Counted from the stretch's first letter, positions 42,642-52,267 are shown. The stretch is 64,000 nucleotides of DNA from Methanocella arvoryzae MRE50 (GCF_000063445.1 NC_009464.1:496001-560000); one strand, 5' to 3'. A program made the numbers and translations. Notes: generated from the sequence alone by a model not told the origin.

Positions 42642-43520
42642 ATGGTACTGTTCAAGCGAGACGACATAATAAAGATCATAGAAACCTGCCAGATCAAAGG
42701 GCAGGACGAAGCGATTATCAGAGCGCTCATGTACCTGAATCTCGGGTACCCGATCATGCTGTACGGGCCTCCCGGCAACGGGAAGACGACGATCGCGGAG
42801 CACATCCTGAGATACGCTTCCCGGGGCGACGACTACTACCGGATGGAAGCGACCGAGGGTATGACAGAGTACCACACCATCGGAGGGTTCCACCCGCTCT
42901 CGATGTCGGGTAATGCCGAGCTTTCCCGGCAGTTCATCTACAAGGACGGCATCGTGACTCGCGCCCTGCAGGAAAATAAGAACCTGCTGATCGACGAGTT
43001 CACCAGGGCTCCTGCGACAGCCTACTCCGGCCTGTTCATGCTGCTCTCCACAGGAGTGCTGCACCTCGAGTACAGGGAACTGACCCTCCAGCGGCCCAAA
43101 GACTGGGTGCTGGTCGTGACGGCCAACCTGGGCGACGAGGGCACGTTCAAAATGAGCGCAGCCTTAAAACGCCGTTTCATACCCATCTTCATTGGGTACA
43201 CGAGCCGCTTCACCGAAGAGAAGATCATCAAGAGCTACACCCCAGGCCTGCAGCCTGTCCTGATCAACGCCATCCTGGACTTCGCGGAAGAGACCAGGCG
43301 GCTCTGGCAGGAAGAGAAATCCCTGCCCCAGGGCCTGTCGACCGACGGCGTTATCAAGATGGCACGGTACTGCGATATCTCCATAGAGGAAGGCCTGGAC
43401 GCCAAGACGGCATTCATCGACTCCGCCATGCATCAGGGCGTGATCATTGCCGATGAGACGGATTACGTCTCGCTGCAGACGGTGAACGAGCTGGCGCTGA
43501 AGATCGCGAGCAGGCTGTAA
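42642..43520 (+). CDS. MoxR family AAA+ ATPase
   Basis: A 292-residue AAA+ ATPase. Walker A is GPPGNGKTT, Walker B is LLIDEFTRAP, sensor 1 is VVTANLGDEGTF, and the arginine-finger region follows in ALKRRFIPIFIGY. MoxR ATPases act as chaperones that assemble or activate partner proteins with vWA proteins. It is three bases before the vWA gene and 41 bases after the membrane protein gene. Confidence 0.92.
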   Translation: MVLFKRDDIIKIIETCQIKGQDEAIIRALMYLNLGYPIMLYGPPGNGKTTIAEHILRYASRGDDYYRMEATEGMTEYHTIGGFHPLSMSGNAELSRQFIYKDGIVTRALQENKNLLIDEFTRAPATAYSGLFMLLSTGVLHLEYRELTLQRPKDWVLVVTANLGDEGTFKMSAALKRRFIPIFIGYTSRFTEEKIIKSYTPGLQPVLINAILDFAEETRRLWQEEKSLPQGLSTDGVIKMARYCDISIEEGLDAKTAFIDSAMHQGVIIADETDYVSLQTVNELALKIASRL

Positions 43521-43523
43521 CTT

Positions 43524-44429
43524 ATGATCTTTCCAGACGAGAAACGCTTGCGCATCGCCTGCGCCAGGTGCATGGCAGATCCCTCGAATATCCGGGCATA
43601 CGATACGCTGGTCACTGGATGCCGCTCCATCGGCAGAAACCTTCTCCGGTTTTACCACATCATACCACCTACTTCCGAGCGGATGATCTACAAAACCTAT
43701 GATGGTACCGGCATTATCAGCTACCACAAGACCATCGCCGAGTTCTGCAACAAGGGTAAAAGTATGGATGGTATGCTCACCTACCGGCGCATCAGGGACA
43801 TTAAAAAGGTGAGGCTGGCGCTGCTTTACGATGATTCTAACTCGATGACTTCCTGGTGGCGAAAGCAGGCCCTCCAGCAGAACATCGAGGAGGCTGACGC
43901 GCCGCAGACTTATGCCAAGCTGGCGTGCCTGTCGCTGATGGAGGGGCTGGGCAGGGACATGGAGATCAACCTCTGGAAGTTCGGCAACGAAGCCACGGGC
44001 CCGTTCAATCTCAGCTCCAACATGTATAAGGAGATTATTACCAGTAACGGCTCGGGTGGCACCCGGCTCGACCTCGCGCTCCAGTCCATGATCGATAACG
44101 GCTGGCATCGGCGGCCGGGAGTCAAGATAGCGATCATCCTGACGGACGGCATACCTGAGATAGGCCGCAGCGTCTATGCAGAGGACGTCATCGTCAACGT
44201 CCGATCGCTCGACCTGATCAAGAAGCTCCTGCAAAACAAAGTCCACGTGCTGTACCTCCAGCTACTCACTGACGAGTCCAGGAAATTCAAGAAGAGCGGC
44301 GGCTACACGCTGCTGGAGTTCGGCAACGACGTCCGGCGCATGGGCTGCGAGTACATGACCATCAATAACAAGGAGAGCCTTATGGAATCGCTCTTCAAAG
44401 GCCTCAATATGGTCAGCAGAAAAATATAG
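43524..44429 (+). CDS. vWA domain protein, MoxR partner
   Basis: A 301-residue cytoplasmic protein. The N-terminal 90 residues are helical; the von Willebrand A domain begins at LALLYDDSNSMTSWW, where DxSxS forms the metal-ion-dependent adhesion site, and continues with SGGTRLDLAL and IAIILTDGIPEIG (the third MIDAS Asp). No signal peptide. Directly after the MoxR gene (three-base gap), as is typical for this ATPase-vWA pair. The antisense ORF at 43164-44246 is a shadow. Confidence 0.9.
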   Translation: MIFPDEKRLRIACARCMADPSNIRAYDTLVTGCRSIGRNLLRFYHIIPPTSERMIYKTYDGTGIISYHKTIAEFCNKGKSMDGMLTYRRIRDIKKVRLALLYDDSNSMTSWWRKQALQQNIEEADAPQTYAKLACLSLMEGLGRDMEINLWKFGNEATGPFNLSSNMYKEIITSNGSGGTRLDLALQSMIDNGWHRRPGVKIAIILTDGIPEIGRSVYAEDVIVNVRSLDLIKKLLQNKVHVLYLQLLTDESRKFKKSGGYTLLEFGNDVRRMGCEYMTINNKESLMESLFKGLNMVSRKI

Positions 44430-44486
44430 TCTTTTTATTCGCAAAAAGATTTTTCTGATTCCAGACTAAATTACTACCCGGTGATC

Positions 44487-45863
44487 ATGCTGATACAAGC
44501 TGTAGGCCGGGCGCTGGAAGGCCGGGCCGATTACTATGACATCCGGCTGCTGGATGTCACTGGTACAGTGATAGAAACTCGCAAAGGCGAGGTTACCAGG
44601 GCTATCTCTGGTAAAGATTCCGGCGCCTGCGTCAGGGTATTATACGACGGCGCCTGGGGCTTTGCCACAACCTCTGATCGCTCAGAGCAGGCCCTGTGCA
44701 ATGCTGCAGAGAGGGCAGCGAAAATCGCTAAGGGCATCAGCGAGGGCATCAAGGACAAAGCCCGCCTGGCCCCGGTGACAGCGGTGACGGACGAGGCTGT
44801 CATCCAGATGAAGCGCAGCTTCCTGGACGAGCCCGTGGAAACCAAGCTGGAGTACCTGAAGTCGGCTTACGACGCCGTGAAGAAGTACGACTTCGTGACT
44901 AACGCCATGGTCAGCTACAAGGATACGTACACGATCCAGGAGTTCTATTCCTCGGAGGGAGCCGCTATTAAGACAGAGGTGCCCCGGATTCTCTGGACCA
45001 TTGAGCTCGTTGGCAAGAGGGATAGCCATATCCAGTCCGTGCGCCGGAGAATCGGGCGGGCTGTCGGGCTGGAAGCCTTCGACGGGGATCAGCACCTGAA
45101 AGAGGCGGACGCTGCAGTTGCTTCTGTGGTGGCGCTGCTGAGCGCCAGGGCTCCGCCGGCAGGGACAATGCCCGTAATTGCAGACCCGGGCCTGGTAGGC
45201 GTGTTCGCCCATGAGGCTGTCGGCCACGCCTCCGAGGGCGACCTGGTAGCTACAGGCAACTCGTGCTTTGAAGGAATGATCGGCAAGGAGATCGGAAACC
45301 CTGGCATCACCATCAAGGACGACGCCACGCTGCCGGGCCTTTTCGGCAGCTACATCTACGATGACGAAGGCGTGCGCACCAGAACCAAAGTTCTGATCAA
45401 GGACGGAGTCCTCACCGACTTTATTCTCAACAGGGAGTCTGCAGCCCGCCTCAACATGGAGCCGAACGGCGGAGCGAGAGCTGAATCGTACCACAGCCGC
45501 CCCATCGTGCGGATGAGCAACACCCACATCGAAACCGGAGACGCCACTTTCCAGGAGATGCTGGAGGGCGTCAAGAAAGGCGTCTACGTCAAGGGATCCA
45601 GGGGCGGCCAGGTGAACACTTCCCAGGGCTTCTTCCAGTTTAATGCACAAGAAGCGTACATGATAGAGAACGGGGAAATCACTCACCCCCTCCGGGACGT
45701 ATCGCTGTCGGGCAGAACCCTCGACATCCTGAAGCTGATCGACCTCGTGGGCAAGGATGCAGAGATGGGCCACGCTGGCATCTGTGGTAAAGGCCAGTCG
45801 GTAACGGTAGACGATGGCGGACCACACATCAGGATATCGCAATGCGTAGTAGGAGGCCAGTAG
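44487..45863 (+). CDS. tldD: TldD family metalloprotease subunit
   Basis: A 458-residue zinc protease subunit. The metal motif is FAHEAVGHASEGD (HExxxH, near residue 241), with a further GSRGGQVNTSQGFFQF and the TldD C-terminal block LDILKLIDLVGKDAEMG. TldD pairs with PmbA/TldE, here encoded next; the bacterial pair processes microcin precursor and degrades CcdA. ATG 44487 is preferred over GTG 44481. About 57 bases after the vWA gene, with a T-rich stretch between, so it may have partly separate transcription. Confidence 0.95.
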   Translation: MLIQAVGRALEGRADYYDIRLLDVTGTVIETRKGEVTRAISGKDSGACVRVLYDGAWGFATTSDRSEQALCNAAERAAKIAKGISEGIKDKARLAPVTAVTDEAVIQMKRSFLDEPVETKLEYLKSAYDAVKKYDFVTNAMVSYKDTYTIQEFYSSEGAAIKTEVPRILWTIELVGKRDSHIQSVRRRIGRAVGLEAFDGDQHLKEADAAVASVVALLSARAPPAGTMPVIADPGLVGVFAHEAVGHASEGDLVATGNSCFEGMIGKEIGNPGITIKDDATLPGLFGSYIYDDEGVRTRTKVLIKDGVLTDFILNRESAARLNMEPNGGARAESYHSRPIVRMSNTHIETGDATFQEMLEGVKKGVYVKGSRGGQVNTSQGFFQFNAQEAYMIENGEITHPLRDVSLSGRTLDILKLIDLVGKDAEMGHAGICGKGQSVTVDDGGPHIRISQCVVGGQ

Positions 45864-47222
45864 ATGAAGGAAGAACTACTGCAAGTGGCAGAGAAAGTTA
45901 TGAATGCTGCCAGGGCAGCCGGAGTCGAATGCGAGGCGCTGGTGCAGAAGAAGCGCTTCACATCCGTCGCGGTGGAGGCGGGAAAGGTCACTTTCGGCTC
46001 CCAGGACGGGGATTATGGCATAGGCCTCCGCATCATCAGGGATCGCCGTACAGGATACGCCTACTGCGACGAGGCCTCCATAGACTACGGCCTGAAGCAG
46101 GCCATCCAGGCAGCACGTTTTGGCAAACCCGGCAATTACGAGTTCCACGCCAACGCAAGGTATGACGGCACCCGGTCTATCTACGATAATAAGCTGGCGA
46201 CTCTGGTGGTCGAAGACGGGATCGAGATGGCCAGAGACATGATCGAGGCGGGATCCTTCGATTCCCGGGCGACGCCTTCCAGAGGCGGACTGTCTTTCGG
46301 CACGGCTTCCTTCGCAGTCGCCAATACGAACGGCATTATGGTCTACGATGAGGGAACATTCATTGGCGGCCACGTGATGTCTGTGCTGAAAGATGGAGGA
46401 ATCGTCGTCAATGGCGACGAGGGAGAATCTTCCCGCAGGCTCAGCTTCAGCGTCGAAGAAGTGGGGCGTAAAGCCACTGAAAAAGCAATCGCGCAGCTGG
46501 GGCAGAAGGGACTTGAAACCGGGACTATGGACGTCATTCTGCGCCCGGACGCAGCCTTCGACCTGTTCAGCAGCACCGTACTGCCCGCCCTTTACGGCGA
46601 TAACGTGCGCAAGGGCGAATCCGTGTACTCCGGCAGACTGGGGGAGAAGGTTGCCTCGGACACATTCTCCATAGTGGACGATGGCACTCACCATAAAGGC
46701 CTAAACACGTTTATCATGGACGAGGAGGGCTACCCCAGCCAGCGGACAGTGATCATGGATAAGGGTGTCCTGAGCAACCTGCTATATGATCAGTTTTCAG
46801 CGGCAGAGGCGGGCGCAAAGCCCACCGGCAGCGCCATGCACACCGAGCGGAATGAGTCTGGTACCACGTATAAGGTGCCTCCGACTACGTGTGCCCGAAA
46901 CATCGTCTTCGAAGGAGATACCATGACAGAAGAAGAGATGATCAGGGGCGTCCGAGATGGCATAATCATAGAGCACGTCCTTGGCGCACATACGGCTAAC
47001 CGGGTCAGCGGCGACTTCTCCGTAGCCATCTACGCCGGGTACCGGATCAAGGACGGACAGATAGCTCATCCACTCAAGGGCGGCATGATAGGCGGCAATC
47101 TGCCGGCGCTGTTGCAGCACGCCACCATAGCGGATAACTATAAGCTGGTAGAAGCAGGCATGTCAGCGGCTGCGGGGTACATCCCGAGCGTTAAGCTAGA
47201 GAAAGTCAGAGTCTCTGGATAA
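45864..47222 (+). CDS. pmbA: PmbA/TldE family subunit
   Basis: A 452-residue partner of TldD that lacks the metal motif. Recognisable PmbA blocks: FTSVAVEAGKVTFGSQDGDYG, LRIIRDRRTGYAYCD, the long RPDAAFDLFSSTVLPAL, and VLGAHTANRVSGDFSVAI (a family signature). The ATG touches the tldD stop (TAG ATG), so they are co-translated as a heterodimer. The clear family member with no catalytic residues fits the structural role of TldE. Confidence 0.94.
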   Translation: MKEELLQVAEKVMNAARAAGVECEALVQKKRFTSVAVEAGKVTFGSQDGDYGIGLRIIRDRRTGYAYCDEASIDYGLKQAIQAARFGKPGNYEFHANARYDGTRSIYDNKLATLVVEDGIEMARDMIEAGSFDSRATPSRGGLSFGTASFAVANTNGIMVYDEGTFIGGHVMSVLKDGGIVVNGDEGESSRRLSFSVEEVGRKATEKAIAQLGQKGLETGTMDVILRPDAAFDLFSSTVLPALYGDNVRKGESVYSGRLGEKVASDTFSIVDDGTHHKGLNTFIMDEEGYPSQRTVIMDKGVLSNLLYDQFSAAEAGAKPTGSAMHTERNESGTTYKVPPTTCARNIVFEGDTMTEEEMIRGVRDGIIIEHVLGAHTANRVSGDFSVAIYAGYRIKDGQIAHPLKGGMIGGNLPALLQHATIADNYKLVEAGMSAAAGYIPSVKLEKVRVSG

Positions 47223-47362
47223 AGGATATTTGCGCTGCTACCCCCGTTTAATGGTTCGGTGCAGCGCCGTTACTTTTTCTATACATAGCGGCCGGCTTGC
47301 CAAACCATAATATCTTATTAATTTATTTGTGCTATTGATTATAATTCTACTTATCGCCATAA

Positions 47363-47374
47363 ATTTTATATAAA
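47363..47374 (+). promoter_or_regulatory. TATA box of the surface protein gene
   Basis: TTTTATATAAAA; the likely transcription start (about 47394) falls after the first in-frame ATG at 47389, which argues for the downstream start at 47425. Confidence 0.6.
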
Positions 47375-47424
47375 AGTAATAACATATAATGAAAAAGGTT
47401 GAGATGCAACCACCTGGGGAGTCC

Positions 47425-48555
47425 ATGATGCGACGAATAATCATTATCTCTGTGCTCATCATCTTATTGTCACATTCTGTCGTGGGCATCGCGAATGCGG
47501 CGGGCAGCGGTGTGAAAGTCTTCGCGCCGACAGAGACCTTTATAGAAGCCGACACGCTGCCATACACCTATAACAGCTCATTCGTCGTATTAAACGATGG
47601 CCAGCAGGACGGAGTCTACGTGATCAGGGTTACTGTCGACGACCCGGTCGCCATCACCTGGATTAATGTGACACCGGCCGCATTCGTCCTGTCTCCTGGC
47701 GAGTCGAAACTGGTCCACTTCGAGATAAACATCAGCAACGAACAGGCAAAAACAGGTAAATACAACATTATATTTACGCCGACCCTGCTGCCCCGCAATG
47801 TCGAGCCTTACCTGGATACATTTGCGCAGTATGTATCGATAGTCGACTACTACAATCTGACCCTGGTCGTTCCTCCGATTAACGGGTTCGCCGCAGGCAT
47901 AGTCGAAGGCGGAACACCGGTCGTATTCCAGGATATCCCGGGGAGGGTGAACCTTGTCCAGTACTCCAGGCCGCTCGACGGAAACAGGGACGTGATAGAG
48001 ATAGACCGGGCTATCCGCATCAACGCCCCGACAGCTGCCACAGTACAGGAACCGACATCCATATCCCTGTCAGTATTCGAAGGCCTCAGCAACAGGGGCA
48101 TAGACCTGATCGCAGTATCCCCGGAGGGGATCTTCTATCCCATCACCAGTGAAGACTTCACCTTCACCAGCGAAGGCAAATGGGGCATCATTGCCACAGC
48201 CGGCGATCAGATGCTGCTGGGCAAACCCATTACCATCAATAAAGGCGGAGCTCAGCTGGTGATGCCCGGCATGGACACCATCCTGGCCGCCATATCGTTC
48301 ATACTGCTGCTGTCCATCGTGCCCATCTGGTTCCTGACCCGCCGGTCCAGAACAGACCCATATCAGGATATTACCTTCAAAGCGTACGTCATCCGCAAGT
48401 ACATCGACCACTTCGACTCCGAAAAGCTGAAGCGAGCGGTAGGCTACATAGAAGACGAGTACTACGACCTGATCTCAAAAGACGCCCCCGGCGACAGAGA
48501 GCAGGCCCGTGCCTCCATCGACGAGCTAAGAACGCTGACAAGGCTGGAGTCCTGA
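47425..48555 (+). CDS. Surface protein with Ig-like domain, C-terminal membrane helix and cytosolic tail
   Basis: A 376-residue protein. ATG 47425 (GGGGAG just upstream) starts a signal peptide RIIIISVLIILLSHSVVGI with cleavage near ANA-AGS. The outside part (about 25-290) has NEW3-like beta domains (PAAFVLSPGESKLVHFEINI) and N-glycosylation-type NxS/T sites. A membrane helix at about 295-315 (ILAAISFILLLSIVPIWFL) precedes a basic, helical cytosolic tail of about 60 residues. Follows pmbA by about 200 bases with its own promoter; could be a receptor-like partner. Confidence 0.75.
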   Translation: MMRRIIIISVLIILLSHSVVGIANAAGSGVKVFAPTETFIEADTLPYTYNSSFVVLNDGQQDGVYVIRVTVDDPVAITWINVTPAAFVLSPGESKLVHFEINISNEQAKTGKYNIIFTPTLLPRNVEPYLDTFAQYVSIVDYYNLTLVVPPINGFAAGIVEGGTPVVFQDIPGRVNLVQYSRPLDGNRDVIEIDRAIRINAPTAATVQEPTSISLSVFEGLSNRGIDLIAVSPEGIFYPITSEDFTFTSEGKWGIIATAGDQMLLGKPITINKGGAQLVMPGMDTILAAISFILLLSIVPIWFLTRRSRTDPYQDITFKAYVIRKYIDHFDSEKLKRAVGYIEDEYYDLISKDAPGDREQARASIDELRTLTRLES

Positions 48556-48589
48556 GTATTCCTACAGCAGAGACGCACAGAGCGACTTT

Positions 48590-49960
48590 TTAGGGCTTTA
48601 TTTTATTGAGTATGCCGTCGGCGGCCTCGATTCCCGTAGCTGCAGCCGGCACTATACCTCTTGTTAAGCCTGCGCCGTCGCCTGCTACAAATAAGTTGTC
48701 GACGTTGACGACTTCGAAGTGCTCTCTGGTGTCGGGACGGATGGCGGCGAACTTGATCTCGGGGGCATAGAGCAGGGTGGTGTCTGATGCAACCCCGGGA
48801 ACGACTCGATCGAGCATGTCCAGGCCCTCTATGATGTTGGTGACTACTCTGTGTGGTAATGCCATGGATATATCGCCAGGAGTGACAGCTTTGAGTGTCG
48901 GCTGGACGAAGCTGCGCTGCAGCCGGGACCAGGTGGACCGGCGGCCGCGCCGCAGGTCTCCGAGCCTCTGGAGGATGGGCTTTCCGCCGCCGATGGTCTT
49001 AGCCTGCTGAGCGATGGTGGCGCCGTACTCGTTCGTGTTCTCAAGCGGCTCTGTAAGAGCGATCTTGGTCAAGAACGAGAAGTTGGTGTTGTTCGACCGG
49101 CAGGTGCGCTGGGAGTGCCCGTTGGCGCCTACGCCTGCCTCGTAGGTATCCTGCACCACGAAGCCGTAGGGGCAGGTGCAGAAAGTCCTGACCATGTCAT
49201 CGTAAGTGGGCGTATACATCCTGAACTTGGGATCCCAGTTGACCTGCACCGCCTCTTCGTAGACCAGAGATGGGACCTCGACCCTGACCCCTACGTCGAT
49301 AGGCATGTACTTGAGGGGCACCCCGAACTTTTTCAGCTCTTCCCCGAGCCAGGTGCTGGCCGATCTCCCCGGGGCCAGAAGCACATAGTCTGCCCGGATT
49401 TTCTTTCCGCCGGCTATAACGCCTGAAACTTTACCGTCATCCACGGCTACGCCGGATACGAGGGTGTTCAGCAGAAATTTGACGCCCCTCTCTTTCAGGT
49501 CGGCCTCCATCGAGCCGATCACTTTCGGGAGCATGTCGCTGCCGATGTGCTTTTGCCTGATGGGTATGAACTCGATGCCGCTCGCCGCAGCCCGGGTCGC
49601 TAACGCAGACGGTGGCACGTGCGGGTCCTCGGGGGGAGCGCCGTGCTTGATAAAGTACTGGTCTACCTCTTCGATGAGCTCTTCAGCCCGCCTGTTGGTG
49701 ACAAACTCCGCCCAGTCCCCGCCCACCTGCGAGCTCAGGTTCAGCTTGCCGTCCGACATGCCCCCGGCCCCGCCTACTCCTGCGGTCACACTGCAGACGT
49801 TACAATAAATACAGTCCTTACCCTTCATCACCTGACAGGAGCGCTGGCCGATATCCTTGCCTTTCTCGACGATGGTCACATTTGCGCTCTCTGCCAGCTT
49901 ATGGGCTGCCAGAAGGCCTCCCGGCCCGGCTCCGACGATGATCACTTTAGGCTTAGCCAA
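48590..49960 (-). CDS. FAD-dependent dehydrogenase (COG2509-like)
   Basis: A 456-residue flavoprotein. FAD binding starts at VIIVGAGPGGLLAAHKLA; NVTIVEKGKDIGQRSC and a cysteine cluster CIYCNVCSVTAGVGGAGGMSD follow, then NLFVAGDGAGLTRGIVPAAATG at the C-terminus. The cysteine-rich segment could ligate iron or form a redox disulfide. Members are uncharacterised dehydrogenases, sometimes assigned to geranylgeranyl reductase-like functions. Convergent with the surface protein gene. Confidence 0.85.
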   Translation of the reverse strand: MAKPKVIIVGAGPGGLLAAHKLAESANVTIVEKGKDIGQRSCQVMKGKDCIYCNVCSVTAGVGGAGGMSDGKLNLSSQVGGDWAEFVTNRRAEELIEEVDQYFIKHGAPPEDPHVPPSALATRAAASGIEFIPIRQKHIGSDMLPKVIGSMEADLKERGVKFLLNTLVSGVAVDDGKVSGVIAGGKKIRADYVLLAPGRSASTWLGEELKKFGVPLKYMPIDVGVRVEVPSLVYEEAVQVNWDPKFRMYTPTYDDMVRTFCTCPYGFVVQDTYEAGVGANGHSQRTCRSNNTNFSFLTKIALTEPLENTNEYGATIAQQAKTIGGGKPILQRLGDLRRGRRSTWSRLQRSFVQPTLKAVTPGDISMALPHRVVTNIIEGLDMLDRVVPGVASDTTLLYAPEIKFAAIRPDTREHFEVVNVDNLFVAGDGAGLTRGIVPAAATGIEAADGILNKIKP

Positions 49961-50552
49961 GCTATAGCTCCTGTTCCTGTCTGCTATACAACTGTATGCC
50001 GTGATGACGGTACATTATAGATTTTCTTGCGGCGATATAAATAATTTCTGGGATATTTCGGGAATTATGTGGACAATGAATTGCCTTTACCTGGCAAATC
50101 GACAAAAAAGAAAGCTGTGCTGTGCGTTTCTGGTTGCTTAAGTGTGGTGAGACAGCAAGACGAACGCTGCGCTGTGCCAGACCCTCACAGATGCCACAGA
50201 TTGATACAGAATCCACAGATTTCTATGGATAGCACAGATTACGATGGATTCCACAGATAACTAAAAAATATTCTGATCGAGTACTCTTAGGATTGCTATC
50301 GATGATCTAATAGTATTAGCGTATTCCATCTGTGATATCGAGTAGTAATCTGTGGATCCAGCAGAGAAATCTGTGGAATCAATCAGGATCTGTGGCATCT
50401 GTGAGGATTAGCACAGCGCAGCGTTCGACAACGTTCACCCACACACAGACAACTATTCACAGGTATCCCTGCAATAGAGACAGCCGACACAGCGCAGGGT
50501 TAGTACAACTCGGTAGAGGCGGACACAGCAATCGCTGCATCCGCATTTTATC
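49961..50552. other. Intergenic region holding foldback element B copy 2
   Basis: Apart from the element and its flanks, nothing supports a gene. Two minus genes lie either side. Short plus-strand ORFs here derive from the repeat. Confidence 0.6.
50161..50427 (+). repeat. Foldback element, family B, copy 2
   Basis: Same element as 31256-31529 in opposite orientation. The 17-bp ends CGAACGCTGCGCTGTGC (50161-50177) and its complement (50411-50427) are identical to those of copy 1. CACAGA motifs start at 50186, 50195, 50214, 50233 and 50252; the complement starts at 50329, 50349, 50370, 50389 and 50398. Homology goes beyond the ends: GAGACAGCAAGA to the left and one degraded unit of the 75-bp repeat to the right, up to about 50500. 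Confidence 0.93.
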
Positions 50553-51794
50553 TTACTGGGAAGCGCGCTCAGATTCGCCGGGAGCGCCCAGTTTTTTGCC
50601 CATCAGCGCCATGGCACCTGCGCATCCGGCTGCGATGACGGCGGAGCCGATATAGGGCAGCGTCATGCTGATCATGTAGGCTGCGCCACCCACGGACGGG
50701 CCGAGGACTCTGCCGATGCTGTTGAAGGAGCCGAGTAAGCCCATCATGGCGCCGATCCGGTCGGGCGGGGCCTGCTTTGAGACCAGCGTGTTGACCGCTG
50801 GGTTGACAAGGTTCATTCCGACGCCCATCACGCTGACGGTGATGACTAGCGTGGCCAGACCCATAGAGAACGGCATGCACATCATGCCGACGGCCACGAG
50901 GATGAGCCCGAAGACCATCGTGTTTTTCTCCCCGTACTTCTGGATGAGCGGCCCTACTGCCAGCTGGCTGATGACGCTCATGATACCCATGATCGTGAAG
51001 ATGATGCCCATGACGTTGGGGCCGGTCAGCGTCATAGTGAAGTTCAGCACGGGCATGCTGGAAGCGGCCTCTGTGAGGCTGAACTTATCCATGATGAAGT
51101 AAGTTGCCGTGCCGTCCAGGCAGGCGCCCGCAAAGCTCACCATCAGCATAATGAAGAAGATCATCCCGAGAGGAGTCTTCAGTGTGTCGAGCAGTGCAAC
51201 CTTCGGCCCTTTGCTGATGTGCTTCCCTTTCTGCAGGGACTCCGGGAGCAGTACCGCGCCCATGAGCATGGTTGCCAGAGCGATAGCAGCGGCCGCGAAG
51301 AACGGCACCGTCAGGCCCCAGCCGGCCAGGATGCTCGAGATCGCCGGGCCTACGATGATGCCCAGCCCGGAGGCGGCACCCATGAAGCCCATCAGCTTGC
51401 CCCGGTCTTCCGGGCTGCTGATGTCGGTCACGTAGGCCAGCACCGCAGGCCATATGCCCGCGGAGAGCAGGCCGCCGAGAATCTGGGCGGCGAACAGCAT
51501 CCACAGCTGAGTCGAGAACCCGGTCAGGATGAACGACAGGGCGAACCCGAACAGGCCGATCAGCATGACCGGCTTTCTCCCGATCCTGTCCGACAGCTTA
51601 CCCCAGGTAGGAGCGCAGAGGAACTGCATAAGCGACATAGTCGCCATCAGCAGCCCCAGATCGAGGGCGGAAGCGCCCATATCCTTGGTGAGATATCCGA
51701 ACACCGGCACGACGATGCCGAAGCCGAGTGTGAAGATGAACATTGAAACTAGAAGAACTATTAATTGTTGAGCCTTGAGCTCCATTTTTACCAC
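50553..51794 (-). CDS. Major facilitator superfamily transporter
   Basis: A 413-residue permease with about 12 hydrophobic segments. The hallmark loop between helices 2 and 3 is GKLSDRIGRKPVML (GxxxDRxGRR-type), repeated weakly between 8 and 9 (GPLIQKYGEKNTMV), and helix 5 has GPAISSILAGWGL. Most similar in pattern to drug/proton antiporters of the DHA1 branch. Substrate not predictable. Neighbours a small membrane protein gene on the same strand. Confidence 0.92.
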   Translation of the reverse strand: MVKMELKAQQLIVLLVSMFIFTLGFGIVVPVFGYLTKDMGASALDLGLLMATMSLMQFLCAPTWGKLSDRIGRKPVMLIGLFGFALSFILTGFSTQLWMLFAAQILGGLLSAGIWPAVLAYVTDISSPEDRGKLMGFMGAASGLGIIVGPAISSILAGWGLTVPFFAAAAIALATMLMGAVLLPESLQKGKHISKGPKVALLDTLKTPLGMIFFIMLMVSFAGACLDGTATYFIMDKFSLTEAASSMPVLNFTMTLTGPNVMGIIFTIMGIMSVISQLAVGPLIQKYGEKNTMVFGLILVAVGMMCMPFSMGLATLVITVSVMGVGMNLVNPAVNTLVSKQAPPDRIGAMMGLLGSFNSIGRVLGPSVGGAAYMISMTLPYIGSAVIAAGCAGAMALMGKKLGAPGESERASQ

Positions 51795-51982
51795 CAGCGG
51801 TTTATGCTATCAGGGATGCTACGAAATGTGCTTCTACTATATAGCTTTGATCAAAAACCTGAGTGTAACTATTCACTGTGGTACATCACGATACTGTTCA
51901 ATACAGGAGAGGGAGGGACGGTGGCTAACGTAATAAAAGAGCTGGCAACTTGCCGAGAAGCAGATATCAGGATAAGATACGT

Positions 51983-52267
51983 CTACTTCGTGAGCTTTTT
52001 CGCCAGGTAGTTGTAGAGCAGGGCAAAGACGAAGCCGCCAATCAGGCCATCGAAGAATCCCCATACTCCGCCGAGGATACTCCCGATCACAGTTGGCTCA
52101 TAGCCTAAGTAGAATGAGCCCACCACGTCCACGAATTTTAGCCCGTACCCGAACAGTGCTGCTGTAAGGCCTGTCACCAGTACGGCCAGGCCCCATAGTA
52201 TTCCTGCCGTCAGCCCGAGCGCCGTCGGCCTAAGTTCGGCAACCATCCCACGCACCGTATTTATCAT
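51983..52267 (-). CDS. Small membrane protein (holin-like family)
   Basis: A 94-residue protein with two or three hydrophobic segments, rich in Gly/Leu/Phe (GLTAGILWGLAVLVTGLTAA, IGSILGGVWGFFDGLIGGFV), ending in LYNYLAKKLTK. It resembles small archaeal and bacterial proteins often annotated as 'bacteriophage holin', although nothing phage-like is nearby and that label should not be taken literally. Opposite the P-type ATPase gene; the upstream gap is short. Confidence 0.65.
   Translation of the reverse strand: MINTVRGMVAELRPTALGLTAGILWGLAVLVTGLTAALFGYGLKFVDVVGSFYLGYEPTVIGSILGGVWGFFDGLIGGFVFALLYNYLAKKLTK

Noticed and set aside
43164-44246. 360-codon antisense ORF over the MoxR and vWA genes
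   Set aside because: Shadow of well-supported genes; no start signal and no family resemblance.
44682-45842. 386-codon antisense ORF over tldD
   Set aside because: Shadow frame; the TldD motifs are on the plus strand.
50161-50427. Iterons flanking an AT-rich core, suggesting a replication origin
   Set aside because: The same element occurs twice, no Orc1/Cdc6 gene lies nearby, and it matches another intergenic copy in inverse orientation.
51983-52267. Prophage interpretation of the holin-like gene
   Set aside because: No integrase, terminase or structural phage genes adjoin it; small membrane proteins of this type are widespread.
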